Shown: in pieces, positions 45,701 to 59,011 of the stretch
How positions within the stretch are numbered: the stretch's first letter is position 1
How the letters are laid out: each line of letters opens with the position of its first letter
Source: Meloidogyne chitwoodi
Taxonomy: Eukaryota > Nematoda > Chromadorea > Rhabditida > Meloidogynidae
NCBI GenBank assembly: GCA_015183035.1
Contig: JACZZP010000002.1
Location: 930,001-994,000 of the forward strand
Direction of reading: 5' to 3'
Length of the DNA stretch: 64,000 nt
Made by a program: the position numbers and the translations under genes
The notes under the pieces: generated by a model
What the model saw: the letters and a program-made list of their open reading frames with translations, nothing else
Databases searched by the model: none
Told to the model about the DNA's origin: nothing

Positions 45701-46619
45701 ATAAAATATAAATATTATTTTTATTTTAATTAATAATATTATTTTGTAAATAATTAAATAATTAATGTTGCGAAAGAAAGAATCACTGAATTATTTAATT
45801 TTTTACTTAAATAAATTAGTTACTTATTTTTTTATTAAAAATATTTTTTTATTCCTAAAAAAATAAAATGTTCTCAATTAAATATTATATTTTATAAGAT
45901 TTATATATTTTTCAATTCTATATATATTTAATTTTATTAAAATATTATTTTTATTATAAATTCTTTTAATAAAATACCTCATTATATTTCTAAACTTTTT
46001 CCTAACTTTTCTAAATTTTATTTATTTATTTATTTATTTCGTTTATTTTACTTCCTTTACGTAAACCAGCCGTAAAAAAAGAGATTAGTAACATCTTTTT
46101 TTATTAAAAAAAAAAATAAATTTTGGGAGTTTATTTAGATTGCCTCTTTCTGTCCTTTTCTCTTAAATTAAAGTAAAAATAAACTTAAAAATTTAACATC
46201 TGTGCCTTAAACTGCGCATGAGCAAATTTTATTTTAATTTAAGTACAAATGATATTTTAGATTTTAATTTAATTTAAATATATTTATTTCTAATTTTTTT
46301 GTTCACATAAAACTATTTCCCAAAGGTAAGAGGATGAATTTGAAGCTCTAAAAAAGTAAATAAATATATTTAGTATTTGAGAGAAAATGTGACTTTTAAA
46401 ATTGTTTACTAAAAAAAAATTGGCAATTTAACTTAAGTGGGAATATTTAAAATAATTGAAATTTGTTGTTTTTTTATTTGGCTAATTTATTTTTAATTTA
46501 AAAATTGTTTCTTTTATTTAAATTTTATTTTTTTAAATTAAATATTTAAATTCTTTTATTTTTATTTATTTAATTAATTTATTTTTATAGATTTTTTGTG
46601 CCTTTTATTATATTTAAAA
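42747..46619. other. AT-rich intergenic DNA
   Basis: No exon could be supported. Isolated less AT-rich spots (for example near 43,142 and 46,070-46,225) have no recognisable motif. At the right end, TTTTTATAG at about 46,582-46,590 just before the receptor start is a good cis- or trans-splice acceptor. Confidence 0.5.
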
Positions 46620-49186
46620 ATGTCATTTAATAATAATAATGATAAAAATTCATGTGAAATTGGTTCTTATGAAATGCCACCTCTAGAATGGCTTTTAACA
46701 ACTGTAGCTACTTTTCAACAAAATTATGGTCAAATTCATCCCTATTTTGCTGTTGGACTTTGTATTACTGGTAATTTAATATTATTTTTTTTAAATAATT
46801 TATTTATTTTTTAGGTACTTTAATGAATTTAGTAACAATTTTGGTTTTAACTCGTCCATCTATGCGTTCACCAGTAAATGTCCTTTTATGTGCTGTTGCT
46901 TGTTGTGATATTATTGTTGAAGTTTCTTATCTTATGTTTGTTTTACATTTTTTATTGGCTTCAGCAGATCGTTGTGAACCTTCAGATTTTAGGTTAATTA
47001 TTAAATTAAATTTATATTTAATTTATTAGTTGGTGTTGGGCTGTTTTTATGATGTTTCATGCACATGCATCTGTTATTTTTCATGCAGCTAGTATTTGGA
47101 TGCTTGTAGTTATGGCACAATTAAGAGTTTTAACTATTAGAAGGTATTTAATTTATTTATTTATTTTAATAAAAATTAATTTTATAGAGCAACAAAAGGT
47201 CCAACAACACCTTTAATCACAGAACGTTTTACAGCATTAATAGCTTTACTTACAACATTGGTTAGTATTTTTAATAAAATAAAATAATAAAAATTAATTT
47301 TTAATATAGACTATGATAATTGTAAATATTCCAAACTTTTTGACATTTGAGGTAAATAAATTAATTAAATAAATAATTTTAATTAATTATTTTAAAAGAT
47401 AGTGGAAGAAAATGTTAGTGTTATACTTCCTTGTTGGCAACAACCAACAATAACAACAACAACATCAATACCTTCACAAAAAGAATTATTTAATTTTAAT
47501 ATTACTACTACAAATTTAACAAATAAAATTAGAAAACATAAATTAAAGTAAAAAAATTATTTATTAAATAATTTTAAAAAATTATTTTAGACGTTTTCAA
47601 CGTTCAATTGAAACTACTAATTATTATAATAATTTAACAGAATCTTCTTTTTTATTTAATAATGAACCAAAAGTTTATACAGTTCGTGCACATGAAAGTG
47701 ATTGTATGAATTTAAAAGTAATTTTAATAATTTAATTAATTTATTTATTTATTTTAAAAGTTGGCTTTTTGGACAAATGGAATTTTATTTAAAGTAATTC
47801 CTTGTATTTTACTTTCAATTTCTATTGCTGCTCTTTTACGAATAATTGCAGATGTTGCACATAAAAGAAAGAATTTAGCAAAAATTATGAGAAAAAAAGT
47901 GCCAAAAGATCATACTACGCCAATGGTTTTTAGTTTTTTTAATTTTTTATAATATTAAATAATAATAGTTGGGATATATTTATTTATAATTAATTAATTT
48001 ATATTTTTAAGCTTGCAGCAATTTTAACAATTTTTCTTTTTACCGAATTACCTCAAGGACTTTTGCTTGTTTTAAATGGAATATTTTCATCAGAATCATT
48101 TCATAAAAGATTGGTAAAATATTTAATTATTTAAATAATAATAATTTAAATTAATTAAGTATCTTCCATTGGGTGATTTAATGGATATTCTTTCTCTTTT
48201 AAATTCAGCTGTTGGTTTTATTATTTATGTTGGAATGTCTAGAAAATTTCGAACAGTTTTTCTACAAATATTTTTCACGTTTTTAAGATTTATTTTTAGG
48301 TTTGTTTTTTAATTTTTTAATTTTTTTAAATTGGCAAGGCCTTGGTTTTATATTTAATATTTACTACTTTTATTTGTCCTTTTATTCTTTTTATTTGTTT
48401 ATTATTAATTAATTAATATTCCAATTTAATTTAAATATTTTAAAATACTTCAGAGACTTTAATTTATGTTTTTTGTTTCGTGTTTTAATTTTCTTTTTTC
48501 AATTAAAAAAATATGAAGAGTATTGGTAATTAAAAAAGAGAATTTTATAGACAGAGATCCTTTTTCTTTATAAATTTTTAATTAATTTTTCTTTCATTTT
48601 TTTTTTTTGGTTTTTTTCTAACATTTAACTTTTAATAATTCAAAAAAATATTTATTCCAATTATTTTTATAGGGCGGAGCTCTGTCTATCTTCTCTTAGA
48701 TTTCCAATGCTTAAAAGAACACTGCTAAGAAATAATAATGATCAGATTAAACTAAAATCTAAAAATAATGGTTCTGGTGGTGTAATTGTTGTACAGCAAT
48801 CTCTTAAAAAATTAGAACAACGTTTAGCTCAAGAATTTGAATTTTCTGAAGTTTTGGAAAATTTGGTTGACAACAAGAATTATAAATGTTCTCAACTCAA
48901 ACCATCTAAAATTCCATTTCGACAATATTCTTCTCCTCATTCTTTGGTTTATGCAATGAGTGAAAAATCAAAATATTTTAATTCAAAATTCAACAAAGAA
49001 AATAATAATAATCGAGAACCTTTAAAACTTAGATCTTATTCAACAATTTCTAATTGTCATCAATCTTCTTTTTATTCTAAAAATATTTCCCAAAATTATT
49101 TCCAAAATGGAGTTATAACCAAAACCTTGGCCTTGCCAAAAATTAAAATGATTGAAGAAAAAGATTATAAAACTGATAGAATATAA
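46620..49186 (+). CDS. DMSR-like neuropeptide G-protein-coupled receptor
   Basis: Class A receptor of the nematode DMSR (myosuppressin/FMRFamide-like peptide) group, acting at the plasma membrane. About ten exons starting 46,620-46,770 and 46,817 on encode seven helices: LCITGTLMNLVTILVL (TM1), the LLCAVACCDIIVEVSYL region (TM2), SIWMLVVMAQLRVLTIRR at the end of TM3, LTTLTMIIVNIPNFLTF (TM4), a long second loop with a cysteine (LPCWQQP), FKVIPCILLSISIAALLRI (TM5), IFLFTELPQGLLLVLNG (TM6), and LGDLMDILSLLNSAVGFIIY then SRKFR (TM7). TELPQG and LGDLMD are family hallmarks. The DRY position is occupied by a non-DRY sequence. The 159-residue tail coded from 48,673 joins in frame and ends with a stop at 49,184-49,186. 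Peptide ligand unknown. Confidence 0.88.
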
Positions 49187-49264
49187 AAAAATTATTCTCA
49201 AAAGAGAAGAAATATTTAAAAGAAATTAATTAATTAAACAAAAATTCTTTCTTTCATTTTTTAG

Positions 49265-50194
49265 AAAATCACCATGTTTTATTATAAAATCAAATGAATG
49301 TTTAAGTGAAAATGAAGATGAAAGAGATTATTGCCAAACAATTCTTTTAAAAAAACAAAATCAAAATCAATTATCTAATTACTCATTTGGTGGTGAACAA
49401 CATTATTGTAATAATAGTAATAATAATACAATTTTACCAATTATTTCAAATGAAGAAAATTTAAATAAAAAAGGAAAAAAAAGTTATTATTATTGTAAAT
49501 GGAAATGTCAAAATATTAAGAAAAGAAAAATAATTAAAGAAAAGAAGAAAAAAAGAAAACAAAATAATAATGATGAAGATTATGGATGGCTTAATTGGAG
49601 AAGACTTTCTAGGACTAAAACAAGTGAATTAACTAATCGGACAGAACAAGTAAATTAAATTATTAATTTATAATTCTTTTTTTATTCTTTTTCTTTAAGC
49701 TTTCAATTTGTCCTAGTAGTATATTTGGCCTTCCTCCACTTACTCTTGCTGCTTCATGTTCTGCTGGTATTACAGCTGCTGTAGCATCTGTTGGAGTTCA
49801 TTTGCTTCAATTAGAAACTTCTTCTTCTGATTTTGAACTTTATAATCAAGAAAAGTTATTATCTCCATTTAATTCTTTACTTTTACCAAAAATTGATGGA
49901 GAATCTAGAAGAGCTAGTAATGAAAGTCAACAAAGCAATATTTGCCAATTTTTGGATATTCCAGAACAAAAAAGAGCTTCTTTTATTTCTTTAAGAGAAG
50001 AAAGAAGAAGAGCAACTCTTGAAAATGATCAAAATAAACCTTTAAAGCGTATTTCTTTTAATTTGCCTCATCAAAGTCCAAAATTAAGAAAACAATTAAA
50101 TTACAATGAAAATTTTAAAAAATATAAAGGAATAACTCAATTACGCCCTAATTTTCTTATTTCACTTAATATTCATAATAATAGAAAATTATAA
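49265..50194 (+). CDS. Further exons, alternative receptor tail or separate gene fragment
   Basis: Two exons are well supported by frame and splice sites. The first, 49,265-49,649, starts after TTTTTTAG, has a GTAAAT donor and is open only with its first base as a codon third position. The second, 49,700-50,194, ends with a stop. They encode a basic, N/K/E-rich stretch (with KEKKKKRKQ), then an alanine-rich patch (ITAAVASVGV), and a serine/arginine-rich end with possible phosphorylation sites (RRASNES, KRASFIS). That type of sequence fits a cytoplasmic tail of the receptor just upstream. However, the preceding exon reaches a stop at 49,186 with no GT donor near it, so the connection is unproven. 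Confidence 0.5.
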
Positions 50195-50957
50195 ATGAAG
50201 AAAAGAATAAATAAATAAATAATACTGGTGAATTTAATTAATTAAACATTAATTTAATTTATAAATAATAAATAAATATGTGTAGATATATATTCTTTTA
50301 AATTATTTTTTATTAATAATATTTAAACTATTTTTTTATAAAATATTGAAGCAAACAAAAAAATCAAATTTATTTTTAACTAATGAAAAACTTTTTTAAA
50401 ATAATATTTTGAAATAATTGATTCTTCTCAATTCAAAAATATTATTTTTATATAACCTTTTTTAAATATAAATTTGCAAGATCAAACAATAAAAAATGAT
50501 AAAAAAATAAATTTAGAAGGAATGTAAAAATCTTCAAAGAAGAAATTTTCTATTTTTACAAACATTAATTACTCATTTCTTTAAAAAATATCAAAGTAAT
50601 TATTAAAGAGTTTACTTGACCTTTTCTAGTAAAATTATTTTTTTTTTGTGTTTAATAAATGAACAAACAATCATTTTTATGTTTTGCTATTAATTAATTT
50701 TTTTTTTTTAAACTCATCTGTCAAATTAAATTAAAAAAATTAGCTATTAAAAAGAGACAAAACATTATTATTTTATTTACAACAGAAAATTACATGTAAA
50801 CAAAAACAATACTTAGATATACAACAATACTCTATATTATTATTATTTCAATTAAATATATTAGGTTAAGGGTTATTATTATAGACAAAACAATTAGGGG
50901 ATTATCGAGTATCTAGAATGTCTTCTTCCTTTTGCTGTCACTTCATCTTGTTCTTAT
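50195..50957. other. Convergent intergenic spacer
   Basis: About 760 bp of AT-rich DNA between two convergent genes. It should contain both 3' ends. No gene seen. Confidence 0.55.
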
Positions 50958-51399
50958 TCAAGCAGCAGCGAGAGGCACGTCCAGCTTGAAGTCACCTGAA
51001 GATCCAGGCGGGAACAGCGATTTAGCATCAGAAGCATCAGGAGGAACCGTAGTGAAGCAGATCTCGAGACGATCATCAGCCTTTGGTGGCCCTGGCTATA
51101 AAAAATAAATATTATAAGATAAAAAAGAATTTATGGGTAATCACCAAGCGGTCAACGTTGATCGTAGCCGAAGAGTTTGGTTCCACAAAGCCGTAGACTG
51201 GATTGACACGGTAATGTTCGTTGTTACTCGACCGCAACTTGTAGGCGAAGCGTTGCTAAAAAAATAAAAAAGTTTACTAAAATTATTATAAAAAAGACAA
51301 ATAAAGGATAACCTCAAGGCCTGCATTGATCAACTTCAAGGCGACGTTGCCTCCTCCTGCAGGCAACTGCACAGACGGTGGGTCCACTTGAACTGCCAT
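50958..51399 (-). CDS. Major-sperm-protein-domain protein (MSD-like)
   Basis: MSP-domain proteins are small immunoglobulin-fold proteins; many are made only in sperm, where they form or tune the MSP cytoskeleton. Three exons (51,313-51,399; about 51,147-51,257; 50,958-51,095), joined in phase 0, give 111 residues. Conserved features: DPPSVQLPAGGGN at the start, the YKLRSSNNEHYRVNPVYGFV core, and PGPPKADDRLEI. The length is shorter than classical 126-127-residue MSP and fits the MSD-type group. Codons are clearly GC-richer than the neighbours, as expected for a highly expressed sperm gene. A TATA-like box, CTTATATAG, lies about 120 bp upstream of the start (51,518-51,526, read on the minus strand), within a segment duplicated at 58.5-59.5 kb. 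Confidence 0.93.
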
Positions 51400-51496
51400 T
51401 GCGACGAGAACGTAGACGACAGAGAAGAGATTGAGCACTGAAGTTTGTGTTGAGTTATTAAACTTAAGTTTTAATTTGCTTTTATACTTCATATTG

Positions 51497-51665
51497 GTTT
51501 TAGATTGTTGGGTGTTACTATATAAGATAGAGGGATTTAATAGTATAAAAGCCAGTCTGAACTTTAGTAAGTTAGATATATACACTAAGATACGTACAAA
51601 GTCCCTATCTTTAACTCAAGGTCAGTAACCAAAGTCAGTTCCTTCACTATCATTATTATTATTTA
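51497..51665. promoter_or_regulatory. Upstream region of the MSP-domain gene, bidirectional TATA pair
   Basis: The block contains two opposed TATA-like boxes about 30 bp apart: CTTATATAGTAACAC toward the MSP gene, and AGTATAAAAGCCAGTCT on the plus strand pointing away from it. Both boxes and flanking sequence recur in a second inverted copy at 58,540-59,465. Their conservation against a diverged background suggests that they are functional elements or the core of a repeat. No open frame is seen on the plus-strand side. Confidence 0.6.
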
Positions 51666-53030
51666 AAATAATCTTTGCTACAATATTTATGTTTTGAAAA
51701 TTAAGAAATAATTAATTAATTATATTTAACCTTTTTTAATGTTAATATTGACAATTGTTTTAAAATAAACATTTTGTACTCAAAAAAGAATTTTTGAGAC
51801 AATTAGAATGTTTATTTTATTTAAATAAATTTTTTATATTTTATACAAAATTTAAAATAATAAAAAATGTCTCCATGGGGATCTTGACAATTACTTTGAA
51901 AAGTTGAGAGTTTTTTTTAAATTTTTCTTTTTAATTTTTAATTATTATTTTTACATAAACTTAATAAATAAAAAAGAATCCTAATTTAAAATTAAGAAAA
52001 AAATAAAATTTATTTAAAAATTCTTTTTAATATTAAATTCATTATTATTTTAATTCAGATCGTTAATAAATTTTAAAATAATTAATTGTTTTTTAGAATT
52101 AAAATTGTCATTTTAAAATTAAAAAAAAACTTTTGTTAAATCAACAAAATAAAAAATAAATAAAAATGCCAATTGCTTCTCTCCTCTCTCTTTTATTTTT
52201 ATATCTCTATTTTCTAGATTATCCTCTCTTTTTTATAAAATTAAAAAAAATAATAAGAAAAATGTTTCTCTATTTAATATGTATCAGTTTCTTTTGCAGA
52301 GATAAAAAAATATTTTTTGCCAAAAGGCAAAATAAGAATTTTTGTGAGGTAACTTTGCTTGCTTTCCCCTCTTTTTAAAATTCGTTAACTACTTCCAAAA
52401 GTATTAATTTCATTTAAAAATGTTATTCAATGATTTTTAAAATTTTAAATTTTATAAAATTAATAATAAAATAATAATAATTTAAATATTTTAAAAAAAA
52501 TTAACCAATTATAATGATTAAGTTAAAAAGAAAATAATTTATTAAAAATAATTATTTTTATACATATAATTAATTTTAGACATTCATTTCAATATTTAAT
52601 TTTTTTAATAATTTTGTATTTATTTTTATTAATATATTCCAATTATTTAAGATAAAATATAAATATATATTTTAATAAAAAAATAAATAAATTTAATGAT
52701 TTATTTTATTTTTATTAGTTTTATTAAATTTTAAGTAAAGCATATTTTTTTTATAAAAAAATTTTTCTACTTTTATTATTTTTATAAAATGTTTTTTATT
52801 ATAAAATTTTACAATATTATTTTTTAATATATTTGAAAAGTTTATTTTATTTTTATTAATCAAAACCTTTATTTTTATAATTTTTAATTTAAATATTAAA
52901 AATATATATTTAATTATATTAAAAAAAAATATTATTTCTTTTAACAATTTTCTTTTTAAATTAATTTAAATTAAATTAACATAATTAAAGTAATTTAATT
53001 ATTTATTTAAAAAGCTTTTTTTATTTTATA
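51666..53030. other. AT-rich intergenic DNA upstream of the potassium channel
   Basis: No supported gene. A 70-codon frame at 52,166-52,378 begins with a hydrophobic MPIASLLSLLFLYLYF stretch, but it has no family match and lies in a poly-T-rich zone, so it is not called. Confidence 0.5.
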
Positions 53031-56000
53031 ATGTCAAGAAGTATGTCTCTTTATGGAAGGGCTCCAGCCGAGCGAGCAATGAGTCGACCATTGGGACAGG
53101 ATTTTGACGAGAGGTTTTTATTATTATTATTTAAATAAATATTATATAATTAATTAAATTAAATAAAAATATTTTTTTTTATTTAAATTAGATATAATTA
53201 TAATTTTTTAACAAAAAATTAATCATAACCATAAATTAATTAAAAAGTAAATTTTGACGTAATTGGAAATTTTAATTTTAATTTTTACTTATATGTAGAT
53301 TTATTTTGATTATTAAAAATAAAAAAGAATATTTTTAATTTAATTTTGATGATTTTTAAAAATAAATAAATAATTTATAAAAAAATATATCAATTATTAT
53401 ATGCTTCAATGAATTTTTTTTCTTTTATTTTTTAGAAAAAATATTTTAAAGCCTTTCTAGTACTAAAAGAAATATATAATATTTAAATAAAATCTTTTTA
53501 CATTTTTTAAATATTTTTTAAAAATATTTTGATTTAACATAAAAAAAAGAATAATAATAATTAAATATTTAATTTATTTTTTAATTTTCTTTTAATTTTT
53601 TTAAATAATTATTAAGAGAGACAATTGTTTTAAAAAAGAAGATCATAAAAGTGTTAAATTATTGATTAAATAAATAATTAGTTGTTAAGCTTAAAAATAA
53701 TAAAAATATTTTTAATTAAATTTTAGCTTTTTATTTTTTTTCATATGACAATCTTTATTTAATTAAATATATATTAAATCATTTAGTTAATTAGAAAAAC
53801 TATTGTTAATTCTCATAAATAATTCCTTTTTATTATCAATTAAATATTTTATTTATAAATTGTTTATTTAACCTTAATTCTCATTTTTAGATTTTTTTTA
53901 AGTTTATTCCAAACAGGAGACTACTAATAAATGTTTTTTTATATTTATTACATTATTTTTAAATATTTATTTATTTTTAATATTCTTTCTATTAAAATTC
54001 TTTTTTTTCTGGACTTTTCTCAGTCATTTAATGTATTTTTACAAACACGGAAACTCATCTGCTTTAACAAAAAAAGAGAAAGGAATAAATAAATAAAATG
54101 TTAAATTGAACTTACTCTGAAATTCTAATAAGTACATTTATTTTTTATATATTCTAACACTTTTTTCCCCATTAACTTAAAGAGATTTTATTTATTTAAA
54201 TTAAAATATTTTATATTTAATAATATTGAATAATTTTAATAATTTATTTTAAGTAAAATTAACCATTTATTAATTAATTTATTAAATAGTTATTTACTAA
54301 AAAGATATCCAACTGAATAATAAAATTGTTTTTTATAATAAATAAATAAATATCTTTCTATTTCTTAAATAAAACTCTGAAAAGGCATTTCTTTGATCTA
54401 AATAAATAAAATAATCATTTTTCATAAATTATGAGTATTTATTTATTTTCATTAAATTATCATAAAATTCTAACAACAATAAATTGCTTTTTTTTCAAAA
54501 AATATCATCTACTAAAACTTTTTACTTTTCCTTTGTTAGTAAATGGCAGTAAAAAAATTACATCTAGAGGGAGCGCGTTAACTTTAACACAGCATTGAAG
54601 CAATTTGCCACATCTTTTTTCTCTTTTTTCTTTTTTTGTTCCTCTCAATAATTTTAAATAAAAATAAATGCTTCTCCAATTTCGCCACATTTTTTGTTTT
54701 TAATCCAAAGAGGAATTTTTTAACATTAATGGATAACTCATTATTTAATTGTTTGCACTTTTGTTAATGTTTTTTATTTAATTTAAATTATTTTTTAAAA
54801 TTAATATGGACATTCCCCTCAGGAAAGATATATTCTCTCTCTTATCTTATTAACTTCTATCTTATCAAATTCTTTTCCTTTAAAAAATAATAGTCACGGT
54901 TAGAGAACAGTGAGATTCTTTTCTAATAACTCTCATTATTTAAACATTTTTAATAATTATTTTAATAAATATTTATTTAATTTAAATTAATTATATTTAA
55001 ATTAAATAGAAATACAATAATGGACAGTGAATATAGAATTGTATTAAATGTTGGTGGTGTTAGGCATGAAACATATAAACATACACTTAAAAAGATTCCA
55101 GCTACAAGACTTAGCAGACTTACACCAAATTTAGCAAATTATGATCCTATTTTAAATGAGTAAATTTAATTTAATTAAATTTAATTATTTTTTAATTTTA
55201 AAGATATTTCTTTGATCGACATCCTGATGTATTTGCACAAGTACTTAATTATTATAGAACAGGGAAATTACATTATCCTCTTGGTTAGTTATGAAAAGAT
55301 TATTTTTAATATATAGGAATTTTTAGAAATTTTAATGTTTTGATTAACAAAGTTTTTATTTTTAAAGGATATATAAAACACTTTAATATTTAAATATATT
55401 CTTCTATTTTGTTAGAATATATTATTTAAAATATATTTTTATAATTTCTTTTAGATGTCTGTGGTCCACTTTTCGAAGAGGAACTTAAGGTTTGAATTAT
55501 CTAAATAATTATTTTTTATTAAAATATTTAAGTTTTGGGGAATAGATGCAAATGAAGTAGAAAGTTGTTGTTGGTAAGTTAATTTAATTAAAATATAATT
55601 TTTAAATAAATTTATTTAATTTATTTTTTCTTTTTGACGGACAGGATGACATATACCACACACCGAGATACTCAAGAAGTTCTTCAAAATTTAGAAAAAT
55701 TAGATCTTGATGATGAAGCTATGAAAGATGAGGTTAGTAATAATATTAAAAAATAGAGGAAAAGGAAAAATAACCTTTTAAATATTTTTTTTTGAATAAA
55801 TAATAATTTATTAAAATGAATGATTAAAAAATACAAAAATTAATTTTTAAAAATTAAAATAAAATTACTATAATATTTATTTAACTAAAAATAAGATTAA
55901 TTGTGAATTAAGGAAAAACTCTATAGAAGGTTTGGATTAGATGAAGAATTTCGAAACAAAGAACTTAATTTATGGCAAAAAGTAAAACCAAAGTTATGGC

Positions 56001-58001
56001 GTTTATTTGATGAACCAAGTTCTACTACTGGTGCTAAGGTAATATTATATTTTGAGATAATATTAATTACATTAGGTATATTAATTTATTTTAAAACATT
56101 CTTTATAAATTAATTTATATTTTAATTTTCACTATTTTATTATAGATAGTTGCAGTAATTTCGGTTTTCTTTCTTATTTGTGCCATTCTTGCCTTTTGCC
56201 TTAAAACACATCCTGGACTTCGTGTTGAAGACATTGGGCCACAGATAAAAGAAGAAACATTAATAAATGTTTCTAATAATTCTTTTTCTTCACCAAAACC
56301 TTCAAAAGAAAAACCAATACAAAATGAACAACAAAATGAAAATCACCATCCTACTCAAAAACCTTTTTTTAAATATAGAACAGAATCAATTGGTTCTGAT
56401 CCAATTAATACAAAACCACATCCTAGTTTTTTGGTTAAAAATTTGTTTTTTTTTTATTAAATTAATATTATTTTTATTTTAGATAATCGAAACTATTTGC
56501 AATATTTGGTTTACTATTGAAATATTAATTAGGTAAAATAAAAGTATTTTATTAATTGGGACATAAATTAAAAATTATAAAAAGTATTTTCTCCAATTAT
56601 TCCGATAAAATTATTAATTATTTATAATAATTAAATAGGTTCTTCACTTGCCCTTCTAAAATTGATTATTTCAAATCACCTGTAAATATTATTGATATTG
56701 TTGCAACTGTAATTATTATTATTATTATTAATTTTTAATTTTTTTTAATTTTTTTAAGGTAACATTTTATATTGATTTTTGTTTAACTACTTGGTTTGAA
56801 GCAACATCTGATTTAGAATTCTTTTCAATAATTAGAATATTAAGATTATTTAAACTTACTCAACATTCACAAGGATTAAAAATATTACTTTACACATTAA
56901 GGTTATTTTTATTATTAATTTATAATAAAAAAATATATATTTATTTATTTAGAGCATCAGCAAAAGAATTAATGCTTCTTGTATTTTTCCTTTTACTTGG
57001 TATTGTTGTATTTGCTTCTTTAATTTATTATGCTGAACGTTTAGAAGAAAATCCCGAAAATCAAGTAATTTATTTATTTTAAATTAATTAATTTTAATTA
57101 ATTAATTTAATTAATTAAAAATAGTTTCATTCAATTCCTCTTGGTCTTTGGTATGCAATAGTAACAATGACAACAATTGGTTATGGGTAAAAATTAATTT
57201 ATAATTATTTTAATTTAAATATTTTTAAGTGATATGACACCACATACTTGGAGTGGGAGATTAATTGGTAAAATAAATTTTAAAAAAATTAAAAATACAT
57301 ATAATTAAAAAAAGGTTCAATTTGTGCATTAACTGGTGTATTAACAATTGCTTTGCCTGTTCCAGTTATTGTAGCCAATTTTGCAATGTATTATTCACAT
57401 ACACAAGCAAGAAGTAAAATGCCAAAGAGAAGAAGAGGTGTTTTAAGTATGGAACAGGTTAAATAAATATTTATAAAATATTATTTTATTATAACTAATT
57501 TTATTTAAAATACTCTAATATCAATTTAAATTATTATTTTATTTTTAAAATTTAATATATATTAATTATTTTTAGATAAAACAACAACCACCTCCTGGTC
57601 ATCCTCAACAAAGAAGATTAATTCTTACTAATTCAAAATGTTCTAACGCTACAAGTACTTTTGAAGCAAATTCTTCTCCTCCCCTTTATTGTAAAAATAA
57701 AAGAAATCAAAATAATAATAATAATATTTTTGAAAATTCTTCAAAAAATTGTTGTATCATTAATAATTTTAATGATAATGATCTTCAAAAGACAGGTTCT
57801 TATAGAAGAAGATCTGGAGAAAAAGTTAATCCTAAAGAATTAGCTGAATCAGAAATTTCTAATAAAAATACAAAAACATTTTTATTAACTACAACAAAAA
57901 CAACAAAAACATCACCAACAAAAATGTCAACAATTATATCAGGAGGTAGTGATGATGGAAGTGTTGTTGAACCTTCTGATATTAAAACTGCGATAATATA
58001 A
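53031..58001 (+). CDS. Voltage-gated potassium channel, Shaw (Kv3) type
   Basis: Forms tetrameric plasma-membrane K+ channels that repolarise nerve and muscle. Exon 1 (53,031-53,113, [17 protein letters not shown]) joins across a 1.9-kb intron to exon 2 at 55,010, completing an AGA codon in frame. Domains in order: T1 tetramerisation ([38 protein letters not shown], the [11 protein letters not shown] zinc-region segment, VESCCW), S1 near 56,150, a long N-rich S1-S2 loop, S4 [20 protein letters not shown]4-S5 linker and S5 [20 protein letters not shown], pore TMTTIGYGD (split by a phase-2 intron at GYG), S6 with [18 protein letters not shown], and a disordered C-terminus. S4 has only a few positive charges, as in Drosophila Shaw. 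About a dozen exons; all key parts are intact. Confidence 0.93.
53114..55009 (+). other. Long first intron of the potassium channel gene
   Basis: 1.9 kb, far longer than the other introns here. Mostly A/T. A less AT-rich island at about 54,535-54,610, with the sequence GAGGGAGCGCGTTAAC, could be a regulatory element; the minus-strand frame across it shows no family features. Confidence 0.55.
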
Positions 58002-58535
58002 AATTAAAAAAATATATTTACGGGTTTTTATTTGACAAAATGCCAAAAATAAAGAATTTTACAATTATGAAAAAATAATAATTATTATTATTTTAAATAA
58101 TCAACAACTTTTAATATTTTTTTGTTTATTATTTTATTTAGATTTCCTCAAAAATATACCTAAATTAAAAATTATTTAGCATATCATTTTTTAAAATAAA
58201 ATTTAAAAATATCTTTAAAAGTATTTTCGTTAAAAGGAAATAGAGGAATTCTATTTTTATTTTTTCTTAAATTTTATATAAACCGGTGATTCTTTAATAT
58301 ATTTTTGTATAAATAATTAAATATATTTTAATTAAAATAATTTAAATTATATTTTTATGTAAATTTTAATAAAAATATATTTATAAATTACTTAAATTTA
58401 AAGTTGTTTTTTTTTAAATAAAAATATTAAATGAATATTTTAACTTTTATTCAACAAATATAGTAACATTCTTTAGCAATTTAAAAATAATTTTTTATTT
58501 TTTTAACCAAATTATTTTCGGTTCGTAGAATAACA
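58002..58535. other. 3' flank of the potassium channel gene
   Basis: AT-rich with no gene seen. It should contain the channel 3' UTR. Confidence 0.5.
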
Positions 58536-58835
58536 ATAAGGCTAGCAACAGAGCTTTATCATAGAAGTAGATAGTAACAATGGTAGCGAAGGAAAGGTCT
58601 TCGGTCACTGGTCTTGGTGCTGATGACGGGGGACAGGTAGTGATGCCCCGTAATCACGGTTACGGTTACGGAACCGTAAAAAATTACGGTTATTTTTGAT
58701 TACGGTTACGGTCACGGATTACGGCACCTAATTACGGGAAAACCGTAAAAAATTTACACCCCATAAAATGACATTTTTGAAAAAAAATTTATGGAAAAGA
58801 CTTATCTATAATTATTATAAATTGTTTCCCTTCTA

Positions 58836-58912
58836 GAGTAAGTGTGGTTGAGTGGTTAGTGAGTTAGTCTAGGTTATTAACTTTGACGTAGGTTCAATTC
58901 CTATGTTATTTA
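58836..58912 (+). other. tRNA-like (SINE head-like) segment
   Basis: Contains an A-box-like TGGTTGAGTGG (58,845-58,855) and a B-box-like GGTTCAATTCC (58,891-58,901) at tRNA spacing. The T arm GTAGG-TTCAATT-CCTAT pairs fully, counting one G-T, and six of seven acceptor pairs can form, some as G-T. A normal anticodon arm could not be drawn, so it looks like a degenerate tRNA or tRNA-derived promoter, not a working tRNA gene. Confidence 0.5.
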
Positions 58913-59011
58913 CAATATATTTGTATGTTATATCATTGTAAAATAAGTTTTTTATTTTTTTTCTTTTTGAAAATTTTAAATCTATTATAAAAATACATAA
59001 AAGTCCTATAT

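Noticed and set aside
52166..52378. Hydrophobic 70-codon plus-strand frame
   Set aside because: Composition follows the local T-rich background, with no conserved motif and no splice context.
54505..54690. Minus-strand frame in the first channel intron
   Set aside because: Lysine/arginine-rich translation of a T-rich tract, with no family features and no promoter or splice context.
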